A stretch of DNA of 64,000 bases from NCBI GenBank assembly GCA_013420905.1, contig JAAXNY010000014.1, positions 481,656-545,655 of the forward strand, in the 5' to 3' direction. Origin of the DNA: Collybia mongolica (Eukaryota > Basidiomycota > Agaricomycetes > Agaricales > Clitocybaceae). The notes under the pieces are model-generated. The model was not told where the DNA came from and did not search any database. It saw only the letters and a program-made list of their open reading frames with translations. A program made the translations under genes and the position numbers. This document shows, one piece after another, positions 39,684 to 49,805 of the stretch (its first letter is position 1; every line of letters starts with the position of its first letter).

Positions 39684-40697
39684 ATGTCTTCCCCCATCAC
39701 CAACAACCTTTACATTGCCACCGCCACCCCTCTTAACACTCCTTCCGACACTCCTGTTGTCAACATTGGATCCCAAGAACGTCTCGAGATAGCTACAAGA
39801 ATTATACGCAGTCAAAAATTCTTATCATGGTTCATGAACGAAGAACACCGTGAAAGAATGATCCAAGCGTTTAATCAACCACCGTATAACCAACTCATCG
39901 AATTAGTTGGGAAATATTTAGAGATTAGGGATATGTTGTACACTCAAACTGCGGATATCAGCCGAGCACTAGACCAGGTCACTGACGAGCTGACGAACAC
40001 ACAAGAATTCCGAATTCTAGAAGACTTAATTCCCTTACTACAAGACGGAATTCGATTACCTACATCCACGCCGTCGACACCTACGGAATCGACTACAGAT
40101 ATCTCGACAAGTGACAAAGAAACACAAACATCCCCTCCAATAACACCAACACCTTCAGCGCCCAACTCTCCTATTTATGAACCCGCACCATTACCAATTC
40201 CGCCCTTTCGCGAACCATCCCCTCCATCCTCGCAACATTCCACCCCTGATCCAAACGACATGGTTCAAAACAAGGAAGTATTTAAATATCTAGAAGGACG
40301 AAAAGGTACAAAATCGGTCATAAAGAAGAAGAAAACCCTCAAACCAATCAAATACACGATGAACGCTCTCAATCACATTGGAAGTCGAGAGAAACCAATC
40401 GACCTCACGCAAGTAGAACGAGCAATCATTTACAAAAACGTGTTATGCTCTCGATGCCTTAACTTCGGACACTCATCAATACACTGCGAAAAACAATATT
40501 GTCCGATATGTTACAAACCGGCTCCAGGACATCGAAGAGACCAATGTCCTGAAAGACCAATAACTAGGACGGCAGGGTATCACCGAAGCTGGCGACGGGT
40601 TGGGGATGAATATGAAGATGTAGATGACGGAATTGACGACCCCTTTGACTTCCCAGAAGCCATTGCCAACATGTCGGGAGAGCCAATTGATTTCTAA
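39684..40697 (+). CDS. Gypsy-1 third ORF, double zinc-knuckle protein
   Basis: A 337-residue frame with its own ATG (MSSPITNNLYIA) 50 bp after the pol stop and ending 33 bp before the 3' LTR. Residues 30-115 look helical (SQKFLSWFMNEEHRERMIQ, then LEIRDMLYTQTADISRALDQ). Residues 125-195 are Ser/Thr/Pro-rich. The C-terminal third is basic and holds two knuckles: CSRCLNFGHSSIHC (C-x2-C-x4-H-x4-C) and CPICYKPAPGHRRDQC (C-x2-C-x6-H-x4-C), then a short acidic tail. No envelope features (signal peptide, membrane anchor) are present, so it is not env-like. A nucleic-acid-binding accessory or nucleocapsid-like role is inferred. It is intact and at the same level of preservation as pol, which suggests it is used. 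Confidence 0.85.
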   Translation: MSSPITNNLYIATATPLNTPSDTPVVNIGSQERLEIATRIIRSQKFLSWFMNEEHRERMIQAFNQPPYNQLIELVGKYLEIRDMLYTQTADISRALDQVTDELTNTQEFRILEDLIPLLQDGIRLPTSTPSTPTESTTDISTSDKETQTSPPITPTPSAPNSPIYEPAPLPIPPFREPSPPSSQHSTPDPNDMVQNKEVFKYLEGRKGTKSVIKKKKTLKPIKYTMNALNHIGSREKPIDLTQVERAIIYKNVLCSRCLNFGHSSIHCEKQYCPICYKPAPGHRRDQCPERPITRTAGYHRSWRRVGDEYEDVDDGIDDPFDFPEAIANMSGEPIDF

Positions 40698-40717
40698 AGC
40701 TGGGACGCTTTAGAGAT

Positions 40718-40730
40718 AGAAGAGGGGTAA
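40718..40730 (+). promoter_or_regulatory. Gypsy-1 polypurine tract
   Basis: AGATAGAAGAGGGG then TAA directly precedes the 3' LTR at 40,731, the expected plus-strand primer. Confidence 0.75.
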
Positions 40731-41194
40731 TGTTACAAATTCCCCTACTTGTCCGGCATATCACTTCTTTTCCCTTTTCTTTTACTATCAGACGCTTATT
40801 GACCTTATCTTTGACATCCCCATATGCATTCTCTTTCCCATAGTTACTAAGCTTCCTTACTCATCTTCTCAGATAGCTTACTAACTCTTATCTATAACAA
40901 ATAGCGTAAACAACGCTTATCGAACTACTACGTATATATAGGGATACTTTAGTTAGTTAGCTCTTTAGCTTGACCTAGCTGAATTCACCTTATTCATCTA
41001 TTCTCTTGACGCGAACTCGATCCTATCCGCCTTACGAAGGGGGTAGTGCATCTCTGATCAGATAAACTCGATAACCTGACTTTAGCCCTATTGAGGGAGT
41101 CAATAGACGTTGGACTTACAGAAGTCAACGGTCTAAGAACGAACGAACGACTCAGCATATTGATCTAGAGGATAAGGCCTAAACAGCCGTAACA
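40731..41194 (+). repeat. Gypsy-1 3' LTR
   Basis: 464 bp, 461 identical to the 5' LTR by eye. Followed by the CAATG duplication. Confidence 0.95.
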
Positions 41195-41214
41195 CAATGT
41201 AGGCTGGAGGAGAT

Positions 41215-43720
41215 GTGGAGGAGTTGGTCAGAATCAATCTCTATGTAAAGCTTGTATGCATTGCTATGCCAGCAGCTGATGCACTGAATCTCATAATCAG
41301 AGCAACTGGCTGCAGCTGCAGAGGAGGCTGCTCCCCATTGAAAGCTGTGTCCAGTGAATAGATTTGGATCAAATCCAGCAGTGAGGAGAGCTTCTTGGAT
41401 TGTTTGAATGAAGAAGGTCCTTGTGAGTGGCTTCCCATCTGGACCACAGAAAAGTGGTGCATCAAGGTCATTGGGTTCCAATTTGAAAAGTTACTTAATT
41501 GCAGCAACGGGGCAGGTTGACTGACTGGGGGTGGTGGCCATGTGAATGGAGATACCTTTGCAGAAAGGGTTGGTTTTTGAAGCTGGTAGAATGAGGATAA
41601 TGTGGGTGGGATTTTTGAAGTTTGGGACAAACTTGATGGAGTGGCGTGAGAGCTGTGTTGAGGGGTCAAAAGTTGCCTTCTTTGTTGTGAACTCTCTGCA
41701 TCTGAGAAGTCCAGAATACACAATGCAGCATGCAGCATAGATGGCATGGTGTCCAGGGATGGCATTGGGTTGGAGGTACTGAAGGAGAGATCAAAGGATG
41801 GGGAGAGTGATGGGTTGTTTGGGTTTCTGGTCTCATTTGCCATGATACCTTTTAATGCCTTGAATGAGGTGTTGCACAACAGGGGACTCAGTGGCCATGA
41901 AGGAGAGGTCAACATCAGTGTGCATTGATTGGACATGTGAGAGATATGACTTAATAGTCTTTGGTTGTACTCTCCCTGCGAGGCTCACCACCCATCCCAT
42001 GATAGCTGGCTGTGATGCTGGGATGATGGATCTGTCATCATTGTAGAGGCCATTAAGTTGGACATAGTTAACAAATGATGATTGTCCAGTGAGGTAGGTC
42101 AATCAGGTGCTGGATGCAAGACCATGCCAAAGATAGAACACAATGGTTCTGGTTGTACCACCAATGTGGAGGTGTTTTGAGCAGGGCTGTTTGTTTAGGT
42201 GGGGGGCAAGTGGCAAGAGCCAAGTATATGCAAAACAAGAAGCAGCACCAGCAAGGGAGTTAGCAGTAGATGAAAGCCAAAGTGAAGAGAAAGTGAAGTA
42301 GAGATGGCACGCTAAGTTGAGGAACTGACAGAGAAGTTCCATTGTGTCTTCTGAGCAGATGATTGTATTATTTAAGGTGCAGAATACCACATTGTTATCA
42401 ATATGGAATATGATATGTTTACCCTGAAAGGATTTGACCCAGCAGAGCATGGCAAAGATAATGGCATACATCTCTTTGACCTGAATATGGGGCGTGCAAT
42501 ATTGTTGAGGAGTTCATGCCAAAAACCATTGGTCTCCTAGAATTCCACCAAGTCCTTTGGAGCCACTGGCATCAGTGTAGACATGAATGATATCACATTT
42601 GGGGGAGATGAAGTGGATGCCATTCCATTCCATTACAAAGTGAGACCACCACAAGAGGTTGCAATGGGCTGGCTTTGGAATTTGTCAGCATGTAAATGCT
42701 GAGGTGAAGGTATTTTGGAAGTTGTAAAGGGAATGAATGAAAGTGCATGCATTGGGGATTACTTGCAATGCAAATTGAAGATAACCTGTGAGTTCCTCTA
42801 ATTCCTTCAGCTTGCAATGCGAGTGGACATTCCATGCTGAGATGAGGTCTTGCAGGTATTTGAGCTTAACAGGACCAAGGCATGCTTCCATAGCAATTGA
42901 GTCAAGTTCAATGCCAAAGAAGTCGAGGCTGGTTGTGGGCCCTTCTATTTTCAAAGGTTGGAAACAGAGCCCTAGTTGCTGGCCAAGCACTAGCATCCAT
43001 TCCAAAGCTTCTGTGACAAGCTTTGGTGGAGTGTCAGGTTTAAAGATGGAAAGGAAGTCATTGAGATAGTGGTGAAAATGTGCAGGGATGTGGTGTTGGA
43101 GAATCCAGTGTAGACCTTTGGCAAAAAGGTTGAATATGTATGGTGCAGACCTGCAGCTGAAGCCCAGGACAATGTTGTAGAGATACTTCCCTAACCATGT
43201 AAACTCTAGGAGGTGCCAGTCTTTGGGGCACACTGGTATGTGCTGGAAGGCAGACTCTAGGTTGAGCTTAATGAGCAAGGACCCTGGTCCTGATGCAACA
43301 AGGTTAGCTACTGCATGACAAAATGATTCATACTTGATGGAAGGCTTGAAATCTGGGATTCCATTGTTGACAGAGATCCCATGTGGCCATGAGAGGTGGT
43401 GAATGCAACAAACTTTAGAGGAGTGCTTGCAGAGAGCAGCCCCAAGCAGTGAGCTACAAAAGCTTGGTAGTGGTGGTGATGGAAAGGGTCCAGGTGTGCG
43501 CCCGTTGGTGACTTGGGCATTTACATCCACAGAGATTGCATCAAGATGTCTGATGCCAACTGGAGATTGTGCACATTTGTGAAAGGTTGCAGTTGCCCGA
43601 GAACCCTAGATTTGCACCATGTCAAATAATGTGTATTAGTGTGTTTACAAGCTTGGGATCAGGGTAGTCTTGTAGGTAAAAGAACCATGCATCCTCATTA
43701 AGTGTGGATGTTACAGTGGG
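41215..43720 (-). pseudogene. Decayed DIRS-type retrotransposon (RT, RNase H, tyrosine recombinase)
   Basis: Collinear pieces in several minus-strand frames. 42,685-43,530 is a reverse transcriptase with LIKLNLESAFQHIPVCPKDW, GFSCRSAPYIFNLFAKGL and HYLNDFLSIFKP; in relatives these read LDLESAFRH and YLDDF, so both catalytic Asp are now Asn. 42,103-42,471 is the RNase H-like part (HIDNNVVF). 41,833-42,102 and 41,241-41,936 are the tyrosine recombinase N-terminal part, and 41,179-41,481 ends it with FTGHSFQWGAASSAA and AYKLYIE, where the HxxR arginine is lost. RT followed by RNase H and a tyrosine recombinase identifies the DIRS group, which moves through a circular intermediate without an integrase. 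The 5' gag-like part and terminal repeats were not found. Dead copy. Confidence 0.78.
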
Positions 43721-43774
43721 GGGGAGGATGTAAGTGAGGGAGGTGCATTAGCTCATGGAGCAGTATTAGGCCAG

Positions 43775-44240
43775 TGATAGGGCCCAAAATTGTTTGCACT
43801 TGTAAAGTCAACAAGTAAGGCTATTAGTATCATTCCTAATAACCAAGTAAACAGTAATAGAGGATTAGAGTCAAGCTCCGAGATGGCTAATCAGAGTGAA
43901 CTAGTCTAATGGATAATACACTATCAGTACAGAGGACTATGAGTACAGCCTAATATTAGTCCTATTCACCATGCCCGGTTACAACCTCAGTATCTTAATT
44001 CATAAGTAACCATTGTAGTATGATATCATTAGTCCAGGGATCATCATTAATAGGAGAAGTAATTGTATATTTGGGACTTGCACAACCTGAGCCTAATCAG
44101 GGGCACTTGGTGTTAACTACTGGAAGAAACGGGACACTGTAAATAACAACTGGAATGATCAGGAGAAGTAAAAGACAGTGCTGTGCTGTTTTAAATAACC
44201 AAGTGTGCTGTCAAGCATTGATAAGAGTTATGAGTTCTTT
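43775..44240 (+). repeat. Old LTR of the Gypsy-2 family, left part
   Basis: Starts TGATAGGGCCCAAAATTG and aligns with 51,264-51,730 of the intact LTR, with many C-to-T and G-to-A changes (CG in the intact copy is usually TG or CA here). Interrupted at 44,240 by the insertion described next. Because this copy is not preceded by the inverted-LTR segment, it independently supports TGATAGGG as the true LTR start. Confidence 0.85.
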
Positions 44241-44299
44241 ATCAACCCAGTTTTCAGGCAAAAAATTGATTCATTCATTCATTCATTCATATTTCAACA

Positions 44300-44589
44300 C
44301 CGTGGGAAAATGTTTCCATAATGGGATTTTTCTTCTCTTCTAGCTTTTTACAGCATTTCTCCACAAATACAAAGTATTGTAACATAATTTGCATGTATTT
44401 GGGATGCTTACATACTGCTCTTGATGATGCCATCAAAATTATGCATATCCAATATTTCAAAGCATTGCATTTCAAAATTTATTTTGTGTTTTTCTCCATA
44501 ACCAGTAAAACTATTGACTTTGTTTTTATATATTTGGAATGTACAAACATGGCTCTACAATTTCCTTGTTGAGCATAATTTTCCCACGG
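44300..44589. repeat. MITE-like unit with 12-bp terminal inverted repeats
   Basis: 290 bp bounded by CCGTGGGAAAAT and its perfect complement ATTTTCCCACGG. AT-rich, no coding content. A related pair (CCTGTGGGAAATT near 44,703 and AACATTTTCCCATGG near 44,922) may mark a second, more decayed copy. No target duplication is clear. Confidence 0.5.
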
Positions 44590-45196
44590 TCCATTTTGAG
44601 CGAAATATCAGAAATGTCCAGATTCAGCTAGTTTTGAAGGTCTGTGTGTTATGTCAGGGGTGAACAAACATCTTATAACAACAATGACCCTGACCAAACA
44701 TGACCCTGTGGGAAATTACACTAAACATTGGAATAATCAACAACTACTACTATATTTACCTGAAATACAAATAAGATTGATTTCTCTATTTATTGACACA
44801 TGTCACATGATCTATTCCACTGCATAAGTAAACCAAATACATGACAACAATCTGAATAATTATTTGCTATGGCATTGGGCTTTGTGCACAGGCATTGCTT
44901 GTTTACTTGGTAACATTTTCCCATGGTCACATGACCTCTATTGTTACGGCTGTTTAGGCCTTATCCTTTAGATCAATCTGGTTTGTCGTTTGTTCACTAT
45001 AGACCATTGACTTTGTAAGTCTAACGTCCAATGACTCCCTCAATAGGGCTAAAGTCAGATCGTTGAATCAAAGATGCACTACCCCCTTCGTAAGGCAAGT
45101 AGGATCGAGTTCACGTCAAGAGATCAAAGTAGGTGAATAAGGTTGATTCAGCTAGGTCAAGCTAAAGAACTAACTAAGCTAAAGTATCCCTATATA

Positions 45197-46804
45197 CAGT
45201 GGCTCAAAAAACTGCCCCAATGTTTGTACATTTTTGAAAGATCAATATGGTATGAAGTGCTGACATAAGCAGGGGACCTGGGGTAATTATGTAAGATACT
45301 ATGACATCGTGGCTTTCCAATGGACCCTGGATCATGTGATTTGGATCAAAACCCATTAAGCTATAGGCCAAACAAAATGATTACTCATTGGGGCAGTTTT
45401 TTGACCCTCTATTAATTTTCTATCTAATACTTTGTATGACCACCTTTTGCCTTTATAACTGCTTGTATCCGCCTGGGCATACTTTCTATCAGGTTTTGGC
45501 ATACCTCTGGTGGAATTTCACCCCACTCTTCAGCCAATCTATCCCACAACTCATGTACTCCTTTGGGTGGTGTCGGATATTCTTTAAGACGGCGCTTGAG
45601 ATGTTCCCAAAGGTGTTCTATTGGATTCATGTCAGGGGATTGGGCAGGCCAGCCAAGGACTTGAATGTTGTTGTCTTCAAACCACTGTGTGGCCAGTCCA
45701 GATGTGTGTTTGGGGTCGTTATCTTGCTGAAAGTAGCGCTCGCCATCCACCATTTCCAACTTCTCAAAACTTTCCTGAACTCCACTCTCCAAAATTTCAC
45801 AGTATTGAACCTTGTCCATGTTCCCCTGCACCTCTATGAGCTTTCCCACTCCATTCCACCCCATACAACCCCATACCATGAGGTTTCCTCCTCCTCCATG
45901 TTTGACAGTAGGTGATGTTGTTCTATCAGATGGTGGTTCTCCCCTTTTTTTCCAGACATAAACCTTTCCATCTGACCCAATCCTATTGATTTTGGTCTCA
46001 TCTGTCCATAGAACCCTTTTCCAGTCCTCCACAGTCCAGCTTTCATGATATTTTGCAAACTGGAGACGCCGGATGCGATGGGCTCGTTTGAGAAGAGGAG
46101 CTTTCCTCTTTGTAGCAGCATAAAATTGATTTTCCTTGAGTGCATTTCTGACTGTCTGGGGTGTGACAGGATTGGGGATGATGCCATTGATGAATTGGGT
46201 AGCCTGAACTGCATTATCAAGCTTCCCTGACTTGATTTGACGAATAATTGACTGTTTGTCACGAACAGACAGCTTGGAGGGGCGGCCACCAAGGTTGTTT
46301 TCTTTGTTTCCATCCACATCTTTGCTGATCCTACTGATGGTACCCTTCCCTAGACCAGTTTTCTCCTTGATTTGACGCTGAGAATAGCCCTCATTGAGGA
46401 GAGAAACAACAGTATTGTGCTGAGCAGTAGAAATGGCTTTCATGATGGTGGTAAGAGGTCAAGAAGATGATTGAACCAATTCCAACATGTCAAATTGATA
46501 CAAATAAAGTCACATGACATTGTTTATTCTTCCCACAGTCCATAATGTTCTTGCATTGGATCATAAATGCCAGAATAATGGAAAATAAGATAAGGGTCAA
46601 AAAACTGCCCCAATAAGTAGCCATTTTGTTTGGCTTATAGCTTAATGGATATTGATCCAAATCACATGATCCAGGGTCCATTGAAAAGCCACGATGTCAT
46701 AGTATCTTACATAATTACCCCAGGTCCCCTGCTTATGTCAGCACTTCATACCATATTGATCTTTCAAAAATGTACAAACATTGGGGCAGTTTTTTGAGCC
46801 ACTG
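45197..46804 (-). mobile_element. Intact Tc1/mariner element, 1.6 kb
   Basis: Long terminal inverted repeats of about 215 bp beginning CAGTGGCTCAAAAAACTGCC, flanked by the TA duplication (45,195-45,196 and 46,805-46,806) typical of the superfamily. Within each inverted repeat the phrase AAAAAACTGCCCCAAT appears twice, at the outer end and near the inner end, as in IR/DR-type Tc1 elements. Encodes an intact transposase, so possibly active. Confidence 0.95.
45424..46443 (-). CDS. Tc1 transposase (DD34E)
   Basis: 339 residues, no interruption. N-terminal helix-turn-helix pair (SQRQIKEKTGLGKGTISRI, then the HTH around TPQTVRNALKENQ) with a GRPSKLS motif between for DNA binding at the inverted repeats. 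Catalytic triad D148 (WTDETK), D241 (FQQDNDPKH) and E276 (NPIEHLWE) with 34 residues between D241 and E276, as in Tc1. A glycine-rich loop KHGGGGNLMVWG is at 181-192. Cut-and-paste transposition into TA. Length is normal for the family. ATG 46,443 (MKAISTAQHN) is the start. Confidence 0.96.
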   Translation of the reverse strand: MKAISTAQHNTVVSLLNEGYSQRQIKEKTGLGKGTISRISKDVDGNKENNLGGRPSKLSVRDKQSIIRQIKSGKLDNAVQATQFINGIIPNPVTPQTVRNALKENQFYAATKRKAPLLKRAHRIRRLQFAKYHESWTVEDWKRVLWTDETKINRIGSDGKVYVWKKRGEPPSDRTTSPTVKHGGGGNLMVWGCMGWNGVGKLIEVQGNMDKVQYCEILESGVQESFEKLEMVDGERYFQQDNDPKHTSGLATQWFEDNNIQVLGWPAQSPDMNPIEHLWEHLKRRLKEYPTPPKGVHELWDRLAEEWGEIPPEVCQNLIESMPRRIQAVIKAKGGHTKY

Positions 46805-47150
46805 TATATGTAAGAGTCTGATAAGTGTGGTTTATGCTATTTGTTATAGATAAAAGAATGAGTAAGCTAAAGTGAGAATGAGTAAGTGTAATACAAAAGA
46901 TGAATAAGCATGGGAAAGGGAATGCATATATGGGTCTTGAAAGATAAGAGTCAATAAGTATCCAGTAATTAGTAGTGCATAAGAAAAAGAAGTAATGGGG
47001 CATGTTAAGGAATTTGTAACATCTATAAACTATCATCTACATTGTTTTACAACTTCCTGAATGTGGAATGGACTTATTTCTCCTAAGAAAAGAAATCAAG
47101 AACGAGTACCTGCCACACAGTGTGTTGGCCCACTCCACCCAAGTTTAGTC

Positions 47151-47335
47151 AGTTCTTTTGATATTGGCTGGCTAAGTAATAAGTAACGACATAATTGGCA
47201 TGTATGGCATGCACGCCAAGTTATAGAGGACAAGTCAGCATTAAATACAAGACCCTTGCGCAGGAGGGCATTGTTCCATATAAAATTACAAATTCTTTAT
47301 AATATTTAGTTTGTACACTATAAATATATATATAT
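47151..47335 (+). repeat. Old LTR of the Gypsy-2 family, right part
   Basis: Continues the LTR of 43,775-44,240 (CATAATTGGCATGTATGGC, then TTTAGTTTGTACACTATAAA) and matches 51,737-51,895 of the intact LTR. It stops at the poly(T) that marks the 3' tail of the neighbouring LINE; the rest of the LTR is missing. Confidence 0.8.
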
Positions 47336-47345
47336 TTTTTTTTTG

Positions 47346-49545
47346 GTTCAACATTTTATATACCAACTGTACATAATACATGTGCTGGTCACTACAAGTA
47401 GTAATTGGGCAGGGGGGGGAGAGGGGGGCAGGAGACAAAGCGCTGCAGGGCTAGGGTGCTTGCCCAACTGGGGTCGGACTAGCGAATGGAGCCAGAGCTC
47501 GTTATACACAGGCCGGAAGGGCCAATCTATGCCAGGGGGTGGGCCCCCTGCTGCGGTGCCCTGCAGCAGGTGGTGGCTTCAGGTCCACCAATTATCCAGG
47601 TTCACATGTTCGGGCAGGGGGCACCCTATAGCCGTCACTTAGAACACTGAGTACTGCCCCTAGCCTGTTTAGGTCTAGGGAACATTGAACATGAATGCGT
47701 TTTTGTTCTCCGAGAGGAATTCAACCAGCCACGCATAGCGCAGCTGGCAGCTGGGCTTGTCTTCCCGTCCATGTTGTGGACAGTTGAATAGGACGTGTTG
47801 TACGGTTTCCAAGGGAGCACCGCACCTACAGGAGACAGATTCTTCCTTGAAGAATCGCGATCAGAACGCCCCAATTGGAGCGTGTCCGGTGATGCATCGC
47901 ACCAAGCGGGCAGTTAGAGCATGGCTGTGACCAGTCTTGCGCATCCACGGCCCATTGTTTACATGGGTCGGAGTGAGCGGGGTGTCCTTTTTCACATAGA
48001 GCATCAGGAAATTGGAGCCAATGTACTTCTTGGACTGGAAGAGAGACTTCCAGCCGTCAAGCATGCGTGTAACTGCTTTGCGTCGTGCAAAGTCAGCAGA
48101 TATAACTGGCGCTCCACCTGCCTCAACACGAGTTGAGACGGCGCTGATGTGTGCCAGTTGGTGGTCTTCAATCTCCACACCACTTGTAATATGGTGGAGG
48201 TGAATCTTGTGGATGGCGCGGAGCTGCAGCCAAGGCAGCAGCACATTGCACACTTTGAGGGCTGATGCTTGACCTGAGTGGTGCAACGCATTGAGGGAAT
48301 GCCTGAGGGCATTGATGGAGTTGGAGAAGATATGGACATCATGGATGTCCTCTAGTCCAATGTCAGCTGCCTGTTGGGCGCCTTCCACAATCGCTCGCAG
48401 CTCGGCGTCATCAGACGTGGATAGGCCAGTAGCAAACCAGTCCTCATATAAGTCTCCATCATGCCAGACACGGTAAACCACGACTGACTGCATGGGAGGA
48501 GGGGGGGTGGATGCATCAGTGATAATGCAGATGCTCCATGGGGAATGAGAGGCCTCATCGACAGCGCTCTTCAGTGATGTGATGCGGTCTCTCATGAATT
48601 CCTCGCGGTGATCACTGCCCTTAGGTGGGGGGGTGACAATGTCATATACAATGCGACCAGGGAACAGGTCCTTGGGGCGCATGCCTGGTTGGTTGAGTGG
48701 GTGGACAGGGTCCAGATCCAGGGAAGAGAGGCCAAGGTTAGACCAGGCCTCTACAATGGGCAATATGAGTTTACCGAGCCTACGGCTTGGGTTGCAGGCA
48801 TTGAGGGTCTTGACTGAGAATTTGTGGTTCCCATCGATGAGGCGTCGAAAGGCGTGTGAGGCCTGGAGCGCATGGGAGCGGACATGACTCCTTTCCACCA
48901 GCTTTCTGACATGGAGGTGGATAGGGGGTATGCCTGCGAGGGTCTCGCCAGCCCCGTTTGGGGATGTCTTGAAGGCGCCAGTGATCCAAAGGCACGCTCG
49001 TCTTTGCATCTTCCGGAGGTTATCGAGAGGGCCTGCCATGCGGGCCCCTTCGTACATCCAAAGCCTGCTCCCATATGTAGCGATGGGAAGAACACAGGCT
49101 CGGTATAGCATTCATTTGTGCTTGGGCCTAAGTCCACGCACCGAGTTGCCAAGGGAGAGCATAGCCTTTACAGAGGTGAGGGCTTTGTTTGTGTATTGTT
49201 TGACGTGCTCTCTGAATGTGAGGGGACAGTCAAAGAAGAATCCGAGGTAGCGCCAAATGGTGCCAGGATGGAGGGGGGTGTCCCCAGTATATGGGGCATA
49301 GCCAAGGTCGATGTCAGGGTTGATATTGCTGTGTTTTTGAGAGAAGTGGAATCCCTCTGACTTGCTGTGTTCAAGAACCAAACCCATAGCCTGGGTGAGC
49401 TCAAATATGACTTTGTAGGCCCCTTTGAGCTTAACAAGGTTCTGTTCAAATGTGTCCGACTGCACTATAATGGTGCCATCGTCCACATAGGCGAAGTTTA
49501 GGGCCCCTCTTGCGAGGAGCCCTATCGGCGACTTCAGGAATTTTC
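47346..49545 (-). mobile_element. 5'-truncated non-LTR retrotransposon (LINE, Tad-like)
   Basis: The minus-strand 3' end is a poly(A) tail seen as T10 at about 47,336-47,345. The coding part begins in mid reverse transcriptase at about 49,545, so most of the element is missing, the usual result of incomplete target-primed reverse transcription. Confidence 0.8.
47657..49545 (-). pseudogene. LINE polymerase fragment: RT C-terminus, RNase H, zinc-binding tail
   Basis: Starts with ALNFAYVDDGTIIVQSD (the catalytic RT box), passes a stop at about 49,112, then continues in frame as YRACVLPIATYGSRLW and MQRRACLWITGAF. RNase H has IITDAST and DDAELRAIVEG, but the third Asp box reads FSNS where FSDS is expected. 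After a stop at 47,861 the next frame carries the C-terminal cysteine motif CRCGAPLETVQHVLFNCPQH, common at the end of Tad and related LINE proteins. The two stops, one lost catalytic residue and the missing N-terminus (including the endonuclease) make it inactive. Confidence 0.8.
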
Positions 49546-49717
49546 ACCAGGGAGTACAACCCCAGCTACTCACTCCTTGGCATGTCATGCCCTGTTTGGC
49601 CCAAAGGCCTGCCTATTTGGTGTTGCATGTCATCATCAATGGGCTGACTCAGTATTTTTCAACATATTGCCTCCATCTAGACATCAGTCTTACTCAGCAG
49701 TCACCTGCCTTCCAAGT

Positions 49718-49805
49718 AGGTTGAGTATGGGATCGCACCCGTGACAAGCTTCGGATTTAACTGGCGGCGCCAACACCACGGCTTCAACTTAAGCACCAAC
49801 CTGGA
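49718..49805 (-). repeat. Possible tRNA-related (SINE-like) segment
   Basis: On the minus strand, GGTTGGTGCTTAAGTTGAAGC resembles a pol III A box region and GGGTGCGATCCC (49,729-49,740) a B box, about 50 bp apart, ending CTCAACC that could pair with the first bases. No good anticodon arm could be drawn, so it is not called as a tRNA gene. Confidence 0.3.

Larger units (their letters stand above)
34268..41194 (+). mobile_element. Complete chromodomain Ty3/Gypsy retrotransposon (Gypsy-1)
   Basis: Two 464-bp LTRs (TGTTACA...TGTAACA-type ends, here CGTAACA) with 5-bp target duplication CAATG at 34,263-34,267 and 41,195-41,199. Order: gag, pol with integrase C-terminal chromodomain, and a third ORF before the 3' LTR. 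LTRs differ at three sites. Frameshift site, primer site and purine tract are all visible. Likely recent. Confidence 0.96.
44942..47021 (-). repeat. Solo LTR of Gypsy-1 family, split by a Tc1 element
   Basis: Reverse-complement copy of the Gypsy-1 LTR (plus-strand start TGTTACGGCTGTTTAGGCC, end TTTGTAACA), with target duplication TCTAT at 44,937-44,941 and 47,022-47,026. Much more diverged than the intact pair. The Tc1 element at 45,197-46,804 lies inside it. Left after recombination between the LTRs of a full element. Confidence 0.9.
44241..47150. mobile_element. Insertion in the old LTR, flanked by an 8-bp duplication
   Basis: AGTTCTTT occurs on both sides (44,233-44,240 and 47,151-47,158) and the LTR alignment resumes exactly there. 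Without the nested Gypsy-1 solo LTR the insert is only about 0.8 kb. It has no coding region and I see no clear terminal inverted repeat. An 8-bp duplication would fit a hAT-like non-autonomous element, but the ends do not prove it. A microsatellite (ATTC)n lies at about 44,270-44,291. Confidence 0.5.

Noticed and set aside
39684..40697. Envelope gene in Gypsy-1
   Set aside because: No signal peptide, membrane anchor or cleavage motif; the C-terminal zinc knuckles point to nucleic-acid binding.
49718..49805. Functional tRNA gene
   Set aside because: A and B box words are present but a cloverleaf with a proper anticodon arm could not be drawn.
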